Assembly (NCBI GenBank): GCA_002454165.1
Contig: DKIG01000053.1
Location: 39,353 to 61,823, forward strand
From: Gammaproteobacteria bacterium UBA6724
GTDB taxonomy: Bacteria > Pseudomonadota > Gammaproteobacteria > Pseudomonadales > Azotimanducaceae
Length of the DNA stretch: 22,471 bases
Reading direction: 5' to 3'
Positions 14,087 through 22,225 of the stretch are shown here, piece by piece. Position numbers and translations under genes: made by a program. The notes beneath the pieces are model-generated. The model saw only the letters and a list, made by a program, of their open reading frames with translations. It did not search any database and had not been told where the DNA came from. Numbering within the stretch: the first letter of the stretch is position 1; each line of letters opens with the position of its first letter.

Positions 14087-16492
14087 CTACCGAAAACAAA
14101 TTGCTTCAACTTCAGCGTAATCGGCAACAAAGTCCAGGCTGAGACCTGCTTTCAGATACTCGGGTAATTCATCATAGTCTCGCTGGTTATCTGCGGGCAG
14201 AATGAGATGAGATACACCCGCTCGCTTTGCTGCGACTACCTTTTCCTTGATGCCACCGACTGCTAATACCCTGCCAGTCAGAGTCAGCTCACCGGTCATG
14301 GCGATGTCGGGTTTAATAGCATGACCCCGAGCGAGTGACAGCAAAGTAGTTGCCATGGTAATACCCGCGCTGGGTCCATCCTTGGGGGTTGCACCTTCCG
14401 GGACATGCAGGTGCACCACTGCCTTATCAAAATAACCTGCTTCACCGCCCAGTCGTGCCAGATTCGCGGTCACGAGACTGTAAGCAATCTGGGCAGACTC
14501 TTGCATCACGTTGCCCAGTTGTCCGGTTTGTTTGAATCCCCTTCTATCGTTATAGACCCTGGTGGCTTCTACGACAAGGGTGGTACCGCCAAGCCTGGTC
14601 CAGGCAAGACCGGTCACCACCCCTATTTCGTTACGCGGTTTTTGTTTCCTGAATAAAGGCGCGCCGAGATTTTCTTCAATACTTTTTTTTGTAATAGAGA
14701 TGCGTTTCTTTCTGTCCTCCAACAATTCAACCACGGAGCGCCGGACAATGCGGGCCAGCAACTTATCAAGAGAACGCACCCCCGCGTCCCTGGCATAGCC
14801 TTCAATGATCATTTTTAACGCAGCATCGGAAATTTTCAGTTTGCCGGCACTGAGCCCGGCCCGCTTCAGTTGGCGTTTCCACAGATGATTCCTGGCAATT
14901 TCCAGCTTTTCCGTGGTCAGATAGCCCGCCAACCGAATGGTTTCCATCCGGTCCAGTAGCGCCATCGGAATAGTATCAAAGTGATTGGCGGTACAGATAA
15001 ACAGCACATTGGATAAATCAATACGCAGATCCAGGTAATGATCCAGGAATTCACTGTTTTGTTCCGGGTCTAGCACCTCCAGCAAAGCAGATGCCGGGTC
15101 GCCCTGGTAGGAGCTGCCTATCTTGTCAACCTCATCCAGCATGATGACCGGGTTATAGACCTTGACATCTTTTAATGCCTGGACAAGTTTGCCCGGCATG
15201 GCACCTATGTAGGTCCTTCTATGCCCCTTAATTTCAGCCTCATCACGCATCCCACCCAGGCTGAAACGAAAAAACTTCCTGCCCAAAGCCTGGGCAATTG
15301 ATTTGCCAATGGAAGTTTTGCCCACCCCGGGCGGGCCCGCCAATAACAGGATAGACCCCGAGATTTCACCGCGATATACACCCACCGCAAGGAACTCAAT
15401 GATCCTCTGTTTTACATCGTCCAGACCTTCATGGTCCCGATCAAGAATTGTCCGCGCATGTTGCAAATCCAGCCGGTCTTTTGACATGACACCCCAGGGT
15501 ACAGAGGTCACCCAGTCCAGATAGTTTCTTGTAACACCATATTCCGCTGAGGCAGGTTCAAGGATTTGTAATTTCTCCAATTCATCATCCACCCGGGTCT
15601 GGACATGCTCTGGCACCCTGAGGGACTTCAAGCGGGCAGTGAACTTATCAATATCGGATTCCCGGTCGTCCTTGGATATCCCCAGCTCCTTCTGGATAAC
15701 TTTCAACTGTTGCCGGAGAAAGAATTCCCGTTGTTGGTCACTCAATTGTTCTTGAGTTTTTTCCGCAATCTTTGCCTGCAATCTGACGACTTCCAATTCC
15801 TTGCTGATTAGAACCAGAACTTTTTCCATCCGGGGCAGTAGCGGTACTGTCTCCAGTATGCCCTGCAAATCCTCTGTTTCTGCGGAGGTAATGGCGGCAG
15901 CAAAGTCAGCAAGCGGCGAAGGTTCATTCGGATTAAAGTGGTTCAGATACTGCTTCAATTCCTCATTGTAGAGAGGGTTCAGTGCCATCAGCTCCTTGAT
16001 GACATTAATCAGAGAGCTGGCGTAGGCTCTGATTTGTGGGTCCCGTTGTTCGCCAGAATCACCATCATGGGTCAGGTCTTCAGGATATTCCACCTGCACC
16101 ACATAGGGCGGTGTCTTACTGAGCCATTTCTTGATCCGAAAGCGACACAGGCCTTGGGCAATAAACTGTAACTTGTTGCTGCTCTCCTGCACCCTATGTA
16201 TCCGGACGACAGTTCCCATTTTGCACACCCGCTTTGGACTCGGTACAACCTCATCCCCGGCAGCGGCGAGGCTTAGAGCCATCAGTTTGTGAGCACTCTC
16301 CACCACTATCTTGAGCGACTCTGTCCAGGGTGTCTTATCCACTACCAGGGGCTGCACCATGACCGGGAAAAATGGCCTACCGCTGATTGGTATCAGTTGC
16401 AGTGTGTCTGGCAGGACTTCTTCAGGCCTTGCCGGAGACCGAGACCCTTCTCTCGGGATAAACTCAGTTGTGTCAGAATCACTATCACTCAT
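14087..16492 (-). CDS. lon: ATP-dependent Lon protease
   Basis: An 801-residue cytoplasmic AAA+ serine protease that degrades damaged and regulatory proteins. The LonN substrate-binding domain starts near LQLIPISGRPFFPVMVQP (31-48), a coiled region lies around 230-275, Walker A GPPGVGKT is at 386-393 and Walker B MLDEVDK at 451-457. The protease domain carries Ser708 (PKDGPSAG) and Lys751 (GGIKEKV) as the catalytic dyad, spaced 43 residues apart as in the E. coli enzyme. The Asp/Ser-rich start (MSDSDSD) is a short tail. A sigma-32-like promoter lies 60-85 bases upstream, consistent with heat-shock control. It is convergent with pyk. Confidence 0.97.
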   Translation of the reverse strand: MSDSDSDTTEFIPREGSRSPARPEEVLPDTLQLIPISGRPFFPVMVQPLVVDKTPWTESLKIVVESAHKLMALSLAAAGDEVVPSPKRVCKMGTVVRIHRVQESSNKLQFIAQGLCRFRIKKWLSKTPPYVVQVEYPEDLTHDGDSGEQRDPQIRAYASSLINVIKELMALNPLYNEELKQYLNHFNPNEPSPLADFAAAITSAETEDLQGILETVPLLPRMEKVLVLISKELEVVRLQAKIAEKTQEQLSDQQREFFLRQQLKVIQKELGISKDDRESDIDKFTARLKSLRVPEHVQTRVDDELEKLQILEPASAEYGVTRNYLDWVTSVPWGVMSKDRLDLQHARTILDRDHEGLDDVKQRIIEFLAVGVYRGEISGSILLLAGPPGVGKTSIGKSIAQALGRKFFRFSLGGMRDEAEIKGHRRTYIGAMPGKLVQALKDVKVYNPVIMLDEVDKIGSSYQGDPASALLEVLDPEQNSEFLDHYLDLRIDLSNVLFICTANHFDTIPMALLDRMETIRLAGYLTTEKLEIARNHLWKRQLKRAGLSAGKLKISDAALKMIIEGYARDAGVRSLDKLLARIVRRSVVELLEDRKKRISITKKSIEENLGAPLFRKQKPRNEIGVVTGLAWTRLGGTTLVVEATRVYNDRRGFKQTGQLGNVMQESAQIAYSLVTANLARLGGEAGYFDKAVVHLHVPEGATPKDGPSAGITMATTLLSLARGHAIKPDIAMTGELTLTGRVLAVGGIKEKVVAAKRAGVSHLILPADNQRDYDELPEYLKAGLSLDFVADYAEVEAICFR

Positions 16493-16550
16493 TGCATTAT
16501 CTGCCTGTTGTTGAGAAGCAAAAAAGTTACGGCACGATACCCATCTTGAT

Positions 16551-16578
16551 ATTTAGGGTACATTTATCTTTATTCAAG
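16551..16578 (-). promoter_or_regulatory. lon: Sigma-32-like heat-shock promoter upstream of lon
   Basis: On the minus strand CTTGAA (16573-16578) is followed after 14 bases by CCCTAAAT (16551-16558). The sigma-32 consensus is CTTGAAA with 13-15 bases to CCCCATNT; the -35 matches fully over six bases and the -10 at most positions. E. coli lon is a sigma-32 gene, which fits. The -35 overlaps the last codons of the upstream transporter gene. Confidence 0.55.
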
Positions 16579-17460
16579 ATAACCATCCTTGTGAGCATAT
16601 TGTTGCAGTAGCAATCCGGAAACAATCATGACCAGCCCAGCGAGCGTCGTCGAGTAAATAGTCTCACCGAGAAACTGATGAATAATAATAAGAGAGACAA
16701 AAGGCGAGAGAAAGATAAGATTGTTTATTCTTGATGCATTCTTAGCCAGCCGTAGCGCGGAGGACCAGAACAGAAACCCGATTGCCATTTCTATCAGCCC
16801 GACATAGACCGCCCCTGCCAGACCCAGTAGCGGCACCCGCATATCTGAAAAGTAGATACACAAGAGGAAGGTGACGGGCAAGGCTAGAGTAAAGTTCAAA
16901 CACAGACCCAGATCCGATTTGCGTTGATCACGCATATTGAGAATCCAATATCCCGCCCAAATGAAAGTGGACAGGAGCGCCAGACCAATGCCCATGACAT
17001 TAACTCCGACAAAACTATCAAAATTACCCTGGGTCGCAATGAGGAAGACGCCGCCGTAACATACGCCAGCAGCGGCAAGGTCAGCGATTTTAATTTTCTG
17101 ATTCAGAAAAAAAACAGCCATCAGGGTGAGCACCAGAGACCAGGTATAATTGATGGACTGCGCGACCTGGGCGGGTAGTAGGTCGTAAGCCTTGAATAGA
17201 ACAATGTAATAGACCACCGGATTGAGCAGTCCAGCGATTATAGTGAGCCGCCAGTGTTGCTTGAAGGATGCCACCATTACCGAAAAGCCATAGCGCAGAA
17301 TTACCACCAGCAGCAGCGTCAAGGTAGCTGTGAGCGTTGCGTAGAACATTAGTTGCCAGATATCAATGTAGGATAAAGACAACTTGAATGCCGTGGCAAC
17401 CGTGGACCAGCAGGCAACACTTGCCAGACCGTATAACAATGCGCGTCGTTCAGAATTCAT
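16570..17460 (-). CDS. EamA/DMT-family transporter
   Basis: A roughly 296-residue, strongly hydrophobic protein with about ten predicted transmembrane helices, the two-repeat EamA/drug-metabolite transporter plan. Landmarks are WSTVATAFKLSL in the first helix, AQSINYTWSLVLTLMAVF (fourth helix), and the C-terminal LSPFVSLIIIHQFLGETI and SGLLLQQYA. Members export metabolites or amino acids; the substrate cannot be read from sequence. A longer in-frame start at 17616 would overlap tRNA-Leu and its promoter, so the ATG at 17460 (MNSERRALLYG) is preferred; a GTG seven codons upstream is an alternative. Downstream is lon, whose heat-shock promoter overlaps the 3' end of this gene. Confidence 0.88.
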   Translation of the reverse strand: MNSERRALLYGLASVACWSTVATAFKLSLSYIDIWQLMFYATLTATLTLLLVVILRYGFSVMVASFKQHWRLTIIAGLLNPVVYYIVLFKAYDLLPAQVAQSINYTWSLVLTLMAVFFLNQKIKIADLAAAGVCYGGVFLIATQGNFDSFVGVNVMGIGLALLSTFIWAGYWILNMRDQRKSDLGLCLNFTLALPVTFLLCIYFSDMRVPLLGLAGAVYVGLIEMAIGFLFWSSALRLAKNASRINNLIFLSPFVSLIIIHQFLGETIYSTTLAGLVMIVSGLLLQQYAHKDGYLE

Positions 17461-17547
17461 CGGAACTATGACTCTTATCACTCCTGGACAAGTTATGAAT
17501 ACCAGCCGGATTCTATTCCCACCAGTCTCTTTAGTATCGGATTTTGA

Positions 17548-17575
17548 TTGTCTGGGGTACAGCATTCGGTAAAAT
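17548..17575 (+). promoter_or_regulatory. Promoter candidate for tRNA-Leu
   Basis: TTGTCT (17548-17553; 4 of 6) and TAAAAT (17570-17575; 5 of 6) separated by 16 bases, followed by a G-rich discriminator. The predicted start near 17582 leaves a leader of about 5 bases before the mature tRNA, typical of tRNA promoters. Its location also argues against the longer start of the divergent EamA gene. Confidence 0.5.
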
Positions 17576-17586
17576 GAGGCGTCAGT

Positions 17587-17673
17587 GCGGGTGTGGTGAA
17601 ATAGGTAGACACGCAAGACTTAAAATCTTGTCGCTTTCGAGCGGTGCCGGTTCAACTCCGGCCACCCGCACCA
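17587..17673 (+). tRNA. tRNA-Leu (anticodon UAA)
   Basis: An 87-base tRNA with encoded CCA. Acceptor stem GCGGGTG pairs with CACCCGC, followed by discriminator A and CCA. The anticodon stem CAAGA/TCTTG encloses the loop CTTAAAA, giving anticodon UAA (17621-17623). A long variable arm (TCGCTTTCGAGCG region) marks a class II tRNA, as expected for leucine, and the T arm is CCGG-TTCAACT-CCGG. The restriction locus begins 82 bases downstream, so its 3' end is a possible integration site. Confidence 0.98.
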
Positions 17674-17755
17674 TTTTGATGGGGTTTGTTAGGAGTTAGT
17701 TGCTACGCGCTCACCACAGAGCCAGGGGACGCGTCAATCCCATCTGGATCCATTG

Positions 17756-20548
17756 CTAAACCGACTCACCGCTTTGTGTTGCTATGACATCCTTAATATC
17801 AGCCGGTGTCTTTGAAACGTCGAATTGCCAATGCCCGAAACCGCCTCGCTGATTCACCGCTTCAACCCAGTCTCTCATGTATAGATGTTTGGTATCGTCC
17901 TGATCCGTCTGCTGACCTTTTGTTTCAAGCACAAGAAAATTTCCGGATTTCAACCGAATAATAAAATCAGGACGATATTTTTTGACTAGTCCATCGTAAA
18001 CATAAAGCACATCAAATCCCAAATGATCATTTTTAACCCAGGCATCAACCGCTTTATTCTTGTCCAATTCAAAAGATTCAGACGATTCCCATGTGCTATC
18101 AAAAACGCAGTAGTTAATGTGGCTTCTTTTTGTGCCTTTGCAAGGTTTTCCCGTTCGCCACGGACGCATATCCCCGGTAGAGCAAATAGGATGGTCGCTA
18201 TCAAGAACAATATCGCTTTTCTCAGTGTTGTTAAATTCTATCGCCTGCCAAAAATGGCGGATGATTTTTGACATATTGAGGGTGATAACCAGCTGCTTTC
18301 TTTTTTCGTCCTGATTAAACAGAGCGGGTATTATTTGTATGCGGTCTGAATTTATAAACTGCTCGGCAAGCCCGACAAGCCGCGCCATCAGCAATGCTGG
18401 TGATGCCTTCCATTTTGGTTGCATTTCCTTCCACACCGATTGCGCCGCTTTGAAAATGACAGTTTGCCGGCGTTGTTTTCGCATCAAATTCTCAAGGTCT
18501 ATATCCTTAATTTGGGAAACATCTGGCTTGTTGTTTACCGTGGGCGCGAGTTCCGCTATCCCCACAGTTTTGGAAGTATCAAGCGTCAACAGCTTGATTG
18601 TCTCCCAGTTGACCGAAAGTTCAGGGCAAGGGGTTCTATCTATGCGGATGACATTGGGCCAACTGATGGCAAAATCTCTTTTTTCCTCAATCGGCTTGAC
18701 CGTGATTTTGTTGGTGGCGGGTGGCGGGTCATTGTCACCCTCTTCTTCATGCGGCAGAAAACTAAACGGCACGCCGAACACATTGACATGCTCGGCGTCA
18801 AAGTGGCCGGTATCCTCGTTGATTTCATAAGACGCGCGCCTCAGTCCGCGCCCGATGACCTGCTCGCAGAGCAACTGGCTGGTGAATGCGCGCAAGCCCA
18901 TGATCTGAGTCACCGTGCGCGCATCCCAGCCCTCGGACAACATGCCCACCGAGATGACATTCTGGATATTTTCTCCTGACTTACCGAGCTGCCCAACCGT
19001 ATTGACCTGGTCGCGGAGCAACTCCGCTTGTTCTTTTTGCGTCATCTTCCGCTGGTCGCCTTTCCTGTCTCCATCGTCCGCCTTGACCGGCTGCGCCTCT
19101 ATTTCTCTTTCTTCGGCTTGCTTCAATACCTTTGAATCTATATGCAACATTCCTTCGCGTTCGCACAGCGCATCAATGATGATGTCTTTGTTGTCAAAAG
19201 CGTATTTGATTCTTGCTGCTGTCTCCGTGCGGTTAGCAACGGTGATCATCACTGGCGGTGTTTCTCGATCAGACTTCTTATCCCACTCTTCTTTTGTTTT
19301 CTTCCAATCCCACCCCAGCAAAGCGTAAGCATTGAGCACTAAAACTGGTAGCGGTTCGTGCGGCTCGGCTTTACGATTTAGGTCGTCCTTGACATCAGAA
19401 TCGCTGTAGATGTGATAGAGACGGGATTTATAAGTCTTCGCATCTGGCAACGCATCGTCACGCACAACAATGCGCGGCGTTTTCACCAGCCCGGATTCAA
19501 TGGCGTCGTTCAATCCGAAGTCGCTGACAATCCAGCCAAACAATGCTTCCTCGGCGGTCTGATTTCCTGATGGCGCAAAGGGCGTGGCGGAAAAATCAAA
19601 ACAGTGCAAAATCCCTCGTGTTTTATGAATGCGGTCTAACCCGCCAACCCATTTGGTGGCTTCTTCTATCTCTTCTTTTTTTACGCCGCGCACTTTTGAC
19701 CCGGCGGGAACACGCCAAGCATGGTGCGCCTCATCGTTAATCACAATCAGATTGCGAGCAGTTGCCATCTCTCCAAGCACTTCACGGGTATAGGCTTCGT
19801 CGCTTTTTGCGCCGCGTTTGTCCACGCTTTTTTTGTTCTTTATTTTCTCTTCCGTCTCCCAGTTTAGTGCGTGCCAGTTTCGTATCAGGACTTTGGCTCG
19901 CTGAAGTTTTTCACCCATGCCTCGTGGAACAACTTCAAACTCACTGTAATAATCATTCTGGCTTGACGGGTCAAGAACAGAAAGACGTTCCCGGACCGTA
20001 AGATTGGGGGCGACGATAAAAATATGTTGAGAAAAACGCCTGTCTCTGGGATAGGTCGCGCGGTTAATTGCCTGCCATGCAATCAGCATTGCCATCACTA
20101 CTGTCTTGCCGGTGCCAGTGGCAAGTTTGGAACACAAGCGGTGGAACTCGCCACCGTCGATTGGCACCTCTATCCCGGTCTTTTCGGAATCATGAGATTC
20201 AACCAACCATATCAGCGTTTCAATGGCTTCAATCTGGCAGAAGAAAAATGGGAAGCCTCGTTGCCCATCGTCTTTCCAATGTTCCAGCAGGGTTTTGGTA
20301 ATGCCGGTAATTCCCGGATAACCCTTGTTGCGCCAAGCATCAACGCGTTGGCGGATTTGATTCACCAGCGGCAGTTCAACAAACCGTCCTTGATCCCGAT
20401 GAGGTCTTGCCGTCGGGTCGGCAATCATATATCCAGCTTGCCGACGACCCTCGATGAGTTTAGGTGGATGCTCTTCGTCAATAAACTCCCAGTGTTTGGC
20501 GGGGACTGAGTAGGGGGAGTTGATGATGAGGGATGATGAAGACGGCAT
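17756..20548 (-). CDS. Restriction endonuclease subunit, DEAD/DEAH helicase with C-terminal PD-(D/E)xK nuclease (type III Res-like)
   Basis: A 930-residue SF2 helicase-nuclease. Helicase motifs: Walker A ATGTGKT (143-149), DEAH (272-275), SATPF (320-324) and QVIGRGLRR (563-571). A C-terminal PD-(D/E)xK nuclease is indicated by RPDFII (859-864; Asp861) and LVLETKG (872-878; Glu875, Lys877). This layout matches type III Res subunits, and from memory it resembles the BPTD_3080-type restriction endonuclease family. It would translocate along or cleave unmodified foreign DNA. Its expected partner is the methyltransferase whose end lies at the right edge, though two other genes intervene. The ATG at 20548 follows the PIN gene by 16 bases. 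Confidence 0.88.
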   Translation of the reverse strand: MPSSSSLIINSPYSVPAKHWEFIDEEHPPKLIEGRRQAGYMIADPTARPHRDQGRFVELPLVNQIRQRVDAWRNKGYPGITGITKTLLEHWKDDGQRGFPFFFCQIEAIETLIWLVESHDSEKTGIEVPIDGGEFHRLCSKLATGTGKTVVMAMLIAWQAINRATYPRDRRFSQHIFIVAPNLTVRERLSVLDPSSQNDYYSEFEVVPRGMGEKLQRAKVLIRNWHALNWETEEKIKNKKSVDKRGAKSDEAYTREVLGEMATARNLIVINDEAHHAWRVPAGSKVRGVKKEEIEEATKWVGGLDRIHKTRGILHCFDFSATPFAPSGNQTAEEALFGWIVSDFGLNDAIESGLVKTPRIVVRDDALPDAKTYKSRLYHIYSDSDVKDDLNRKAEPHEPLPVLVLNAYALLGWDWKKTKEEWDKKSDRETPPVMITVANRTETAARIKYAFDNKDIIIDALCEREGMLHIDSKVLKQAEEREIEAQPVKADDGDRKGDQRKMTQKEQAELLRDQVNTVGQLGKSGENIQNVISVGMLSEGWDARTVTQIMGLRAFTSQLLCEQVIGRGLRRASYEINEDTGHFDAEHVNVFGVPFSFLPHEEEGDNDPPPATNKITVKPIEEKRDFAISWPNVIRIDRTPCPELSVNWETIKLLTLDTSKTVGIAELAPTVNNKPDVSQIKDIDLENLMRKQRRQTVIFKAAQSVWKEMQPKWKASPALLMARLVGLAEQFINSDRIQIIPALFNQDEKRKQLVITLNMSKIIRHFWQAIEFNNTEKSDIVLDSDHPICSTGDMRPWRTGKPCKGTKRSHINYCVFDSTWESSESFELDKNKAVDAWVKNDHLGFDVLYVYDGLVKKYRPDFIIRLKSGNFLVLETKGQQTDQDDTKHLYMRDWVEAVNQRGGFGHWQFDVSKTPADIKDVIATQSGESV

Positions 20549-20564
20549 ATTTATGAGTGCTCGT

Positions 20565-21068
20565 TTAAATACTTATATTACATTCTCTTAATAGTCCAAT
20601 AAAATTAATACATCTAACATTTTCTTGTTGGCAGATTAAAGGTATTTTGTAATTTGATTTCTTCTTCGGCATCTCCTCTTGTTCTGATTCTAGAGTAACA
20701 ACCTTATGAGTGTTTAATGACGCAAAAGCAATCAATTTAATATCTTCGCTATTTGCCCCCCTTGGCCCTTCGTCTGTTTCGTATTTATTCATTAATTCTA
20801 AAGCCCTTTGGTTAACACCATTATCAATTGGAGTCTCTTTAATATTTAATTTTTCCGTTAACCAGAGCCGGACCGGATGATCATTTTCTAATTGTTCTCT
20901 CGACTTTTTATTCAATATAGGTTCTATTTCGTCGAAAATAGGTTTTATTAAAATAATCTTGCTGGATAATTTATTTTCCATCTCCGTGTAAAGAGCTGAC
21001 ATCACATCTGGAGGATAGGTTTCGTGCCAAGCTGTAATAAATACATTGGCATCTACACAGTAACTCAT
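20565..21068 (-). CDS. PIN-domain protein, DUF4411-type (toxin candidate)
   Basis: A 167-residue PIN-like RNase candidate. The acidic metal-binding set is visible: Asp6 in the N-terminal YCVDANVFI, Glu47 (FDEIE), Asp109 (ANSEDIKLIAFA) and Glu127 (TLESE). The length and the AWHETYPP segment after the first strand fit DUF4411. It overlaps the XRE-ImmA/IrrE gene by four bases (ATGA), the usual arrangement of such toxin-antitoxin-like pairs, where the peptidase-regulator would be the antitoxin. Base composition is visibly AT-richer than the neighbouring restriction gene. Toxicity and target RNA are inferred from family and context. Confidence 0.85.
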   Translation of the reverse strand: MSYCVDANVFITAWHETYPPDVMSALYTEMENKLSSKIILIKPIFDEIEPILNKKSREQLENDHPVRLWLTEKLNIKETPIDNGVNQRALELMNKYETDEGPRGANSEDIKLIAFASLNTHKVVTLESEQEEMPKKKSNYKIPLICQQENVRCINFIGLLRECNISI

Positions 21069-22225
21069 ACTGAGTTTTTTAGCGTTATGGCATCAGATAC
21101 TTTTTTGAATCCAAAAGATTTACAGAGTTTATGCAAGCTAATCTCTTGATCACGGTATGCTTGGACGATAGTTTTAGAGTAAATGTTGCCATATTGGCGT
21201 AATTTCTCTTTTGCCATATTACGCCGTATAGGCGTGTTTGCTTTGCCTTGTTGTTCTTTCCATGCCCTGTATCTTTCAATCAAATATGATGCTATTTCAT
21301 TATATTGTTGCTGATTTATTTTGTTTAATTGCAACAGTCTTACTGCAAATGCATGGCTACTTACTTCAAACGTTTTTGCTCTTTCATCTATACTGATGAT
21401 ATCTCTATTAACTTGTCCAGTTAGTTTTAATCCTTGTATTGCCCCGGTAAAAGCATCTTTTGGCATTAACATTTCTCCAGCGAATTTATTGCACCAAACT
21501 TCCGAATCCTGTCCATGTTGAATATCATCCATCGTCGCATCAACTATGCTTTCTTTACGGAGCAGGTGCCCAATTTCATGAAATAGAGTAAAAGATTGTG
21601 CCGCCCGTGCATCAGAATCATTGATAACAATAATTGGAAGTTTCTCTTTGTATATGGAAAAACCACGAAACAAAGAGGGTTCAACCTTTGACCAGCTGCT
21701 ATATTTGCTAGTCAAAAAAATGAAAATATCTTTGTCTTCGCAAGCCTTCTTCCAGTCCTCAAATGGATACGCTAGTCCTGTAAGACCCAACCATTCTTTT
21801 ATAGATTGCGCTAGATTCGGAATATGTTCGATGAAATTTGGTGGAGAAAATGGTTCTATGGCTTCATCCATATCAATTCTTAGCTCAAGTATAAGTTCCC
21901 TGAACTGCTCAACACTGGCCGTTATAACTCTGACTTTGTGGTCGGCAAAAACAGGACTGGCATCAGCAAATTGACGAAAAGCAGGCATGCGGCGACTAAA
22001 ATCATACTGCTTGGGTAAAGTTTCTCGCAAAAATACCCACTGAGGAACATGATATACGCTGGCTAGTTTCTGGAGTTGATTAAAAGTAGGATTAACATCA
22101 CCCAGCTCAATTTTGCCAAGCGTGTTTATGTATAATTTTCTTTTCGCTTGTTCAATACTCAGACCAATTTGTTCACGACATTGACGAAGAACTTCAGGAT
22201 TAATGTTTTCTACTCGTGAACCCAT
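21065..22225 (-). CDS. XRE-family regulator fused to ImmA/IrrE metallopeptidase (antitoxin candidate)
   Basis: A 386-residue two-part protein. An N-terminal XRE-type helix-turn-helix (about 8-70; CREQIGLSIEQAKRKL then GKIELGDVNPTFNQLQKLA) precedes an ImmA/IrrE zinc peptidase domain with HEIGH (216-220) and a likely third ligand Glu251 (FAGEML). The C-terminal part (about 320-386) is basic and helical. Such proteins bind their own promoter and may be cleaved or cleave partners under stress; phage ImmA cleaves its repressor. It lies directly upstream of the PIN gene with a 4-base overlap. The ATG at 22225 is chosen over the GTG at 22228 because GGAGGTGA stands at ideal spacing. Composition is AT-rich. 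Confidence 0.88.
   Translation of the reverse strand: MGSRVENINPEVLRQCREQIGLSIEQAKRKLYINTLGKIELGDVNPTFNQLQKLASVYHVPQWVFLRETLPKQYDFSRRMPAFRQFADASPVFADHKVRVITASVEQFRELILELRIDMDEAIEPFSPPNFIEHIPNLAQSIKEWLGLTGLAYPFEDWKKACEDKDIFIFLTSKYSSWSKVEPSLFRGFSIYKEKLPIIVINDSDARAAQSFTLFHEIGHLLRKESIVDATMDDIQHGQDSEVWCNKFAGEMLMPKDAFTGAIQGLKLTGQVNRDIISIDERAKTFEVSSHAFAVRLLQLNKINQQQYNEIASYLIERYRAWKEQQGKANTPIRRNMAKEKLRQYGNIYSKTIVQAYRDQEISLHKLCKSFGFKKVSDAITLKNSV

Noticed and set aside
17461..17616. N-terminal extension of the EamA transporter to 17616
   Set aside because: It would overlap tRNA-Leu and its promoter, and the extra residues are not hydrophobic or family-like; the ATG at 17460 gives the normal length.
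17678..17744. Inverted repeat GATGGG...CCCATC with inner ACGCG/CGCGT after tRNA-Leu
   Set aside because: Arms are only 5-6 bp with long spacers and no T-tract; likely chance, not a terminator or att structure.
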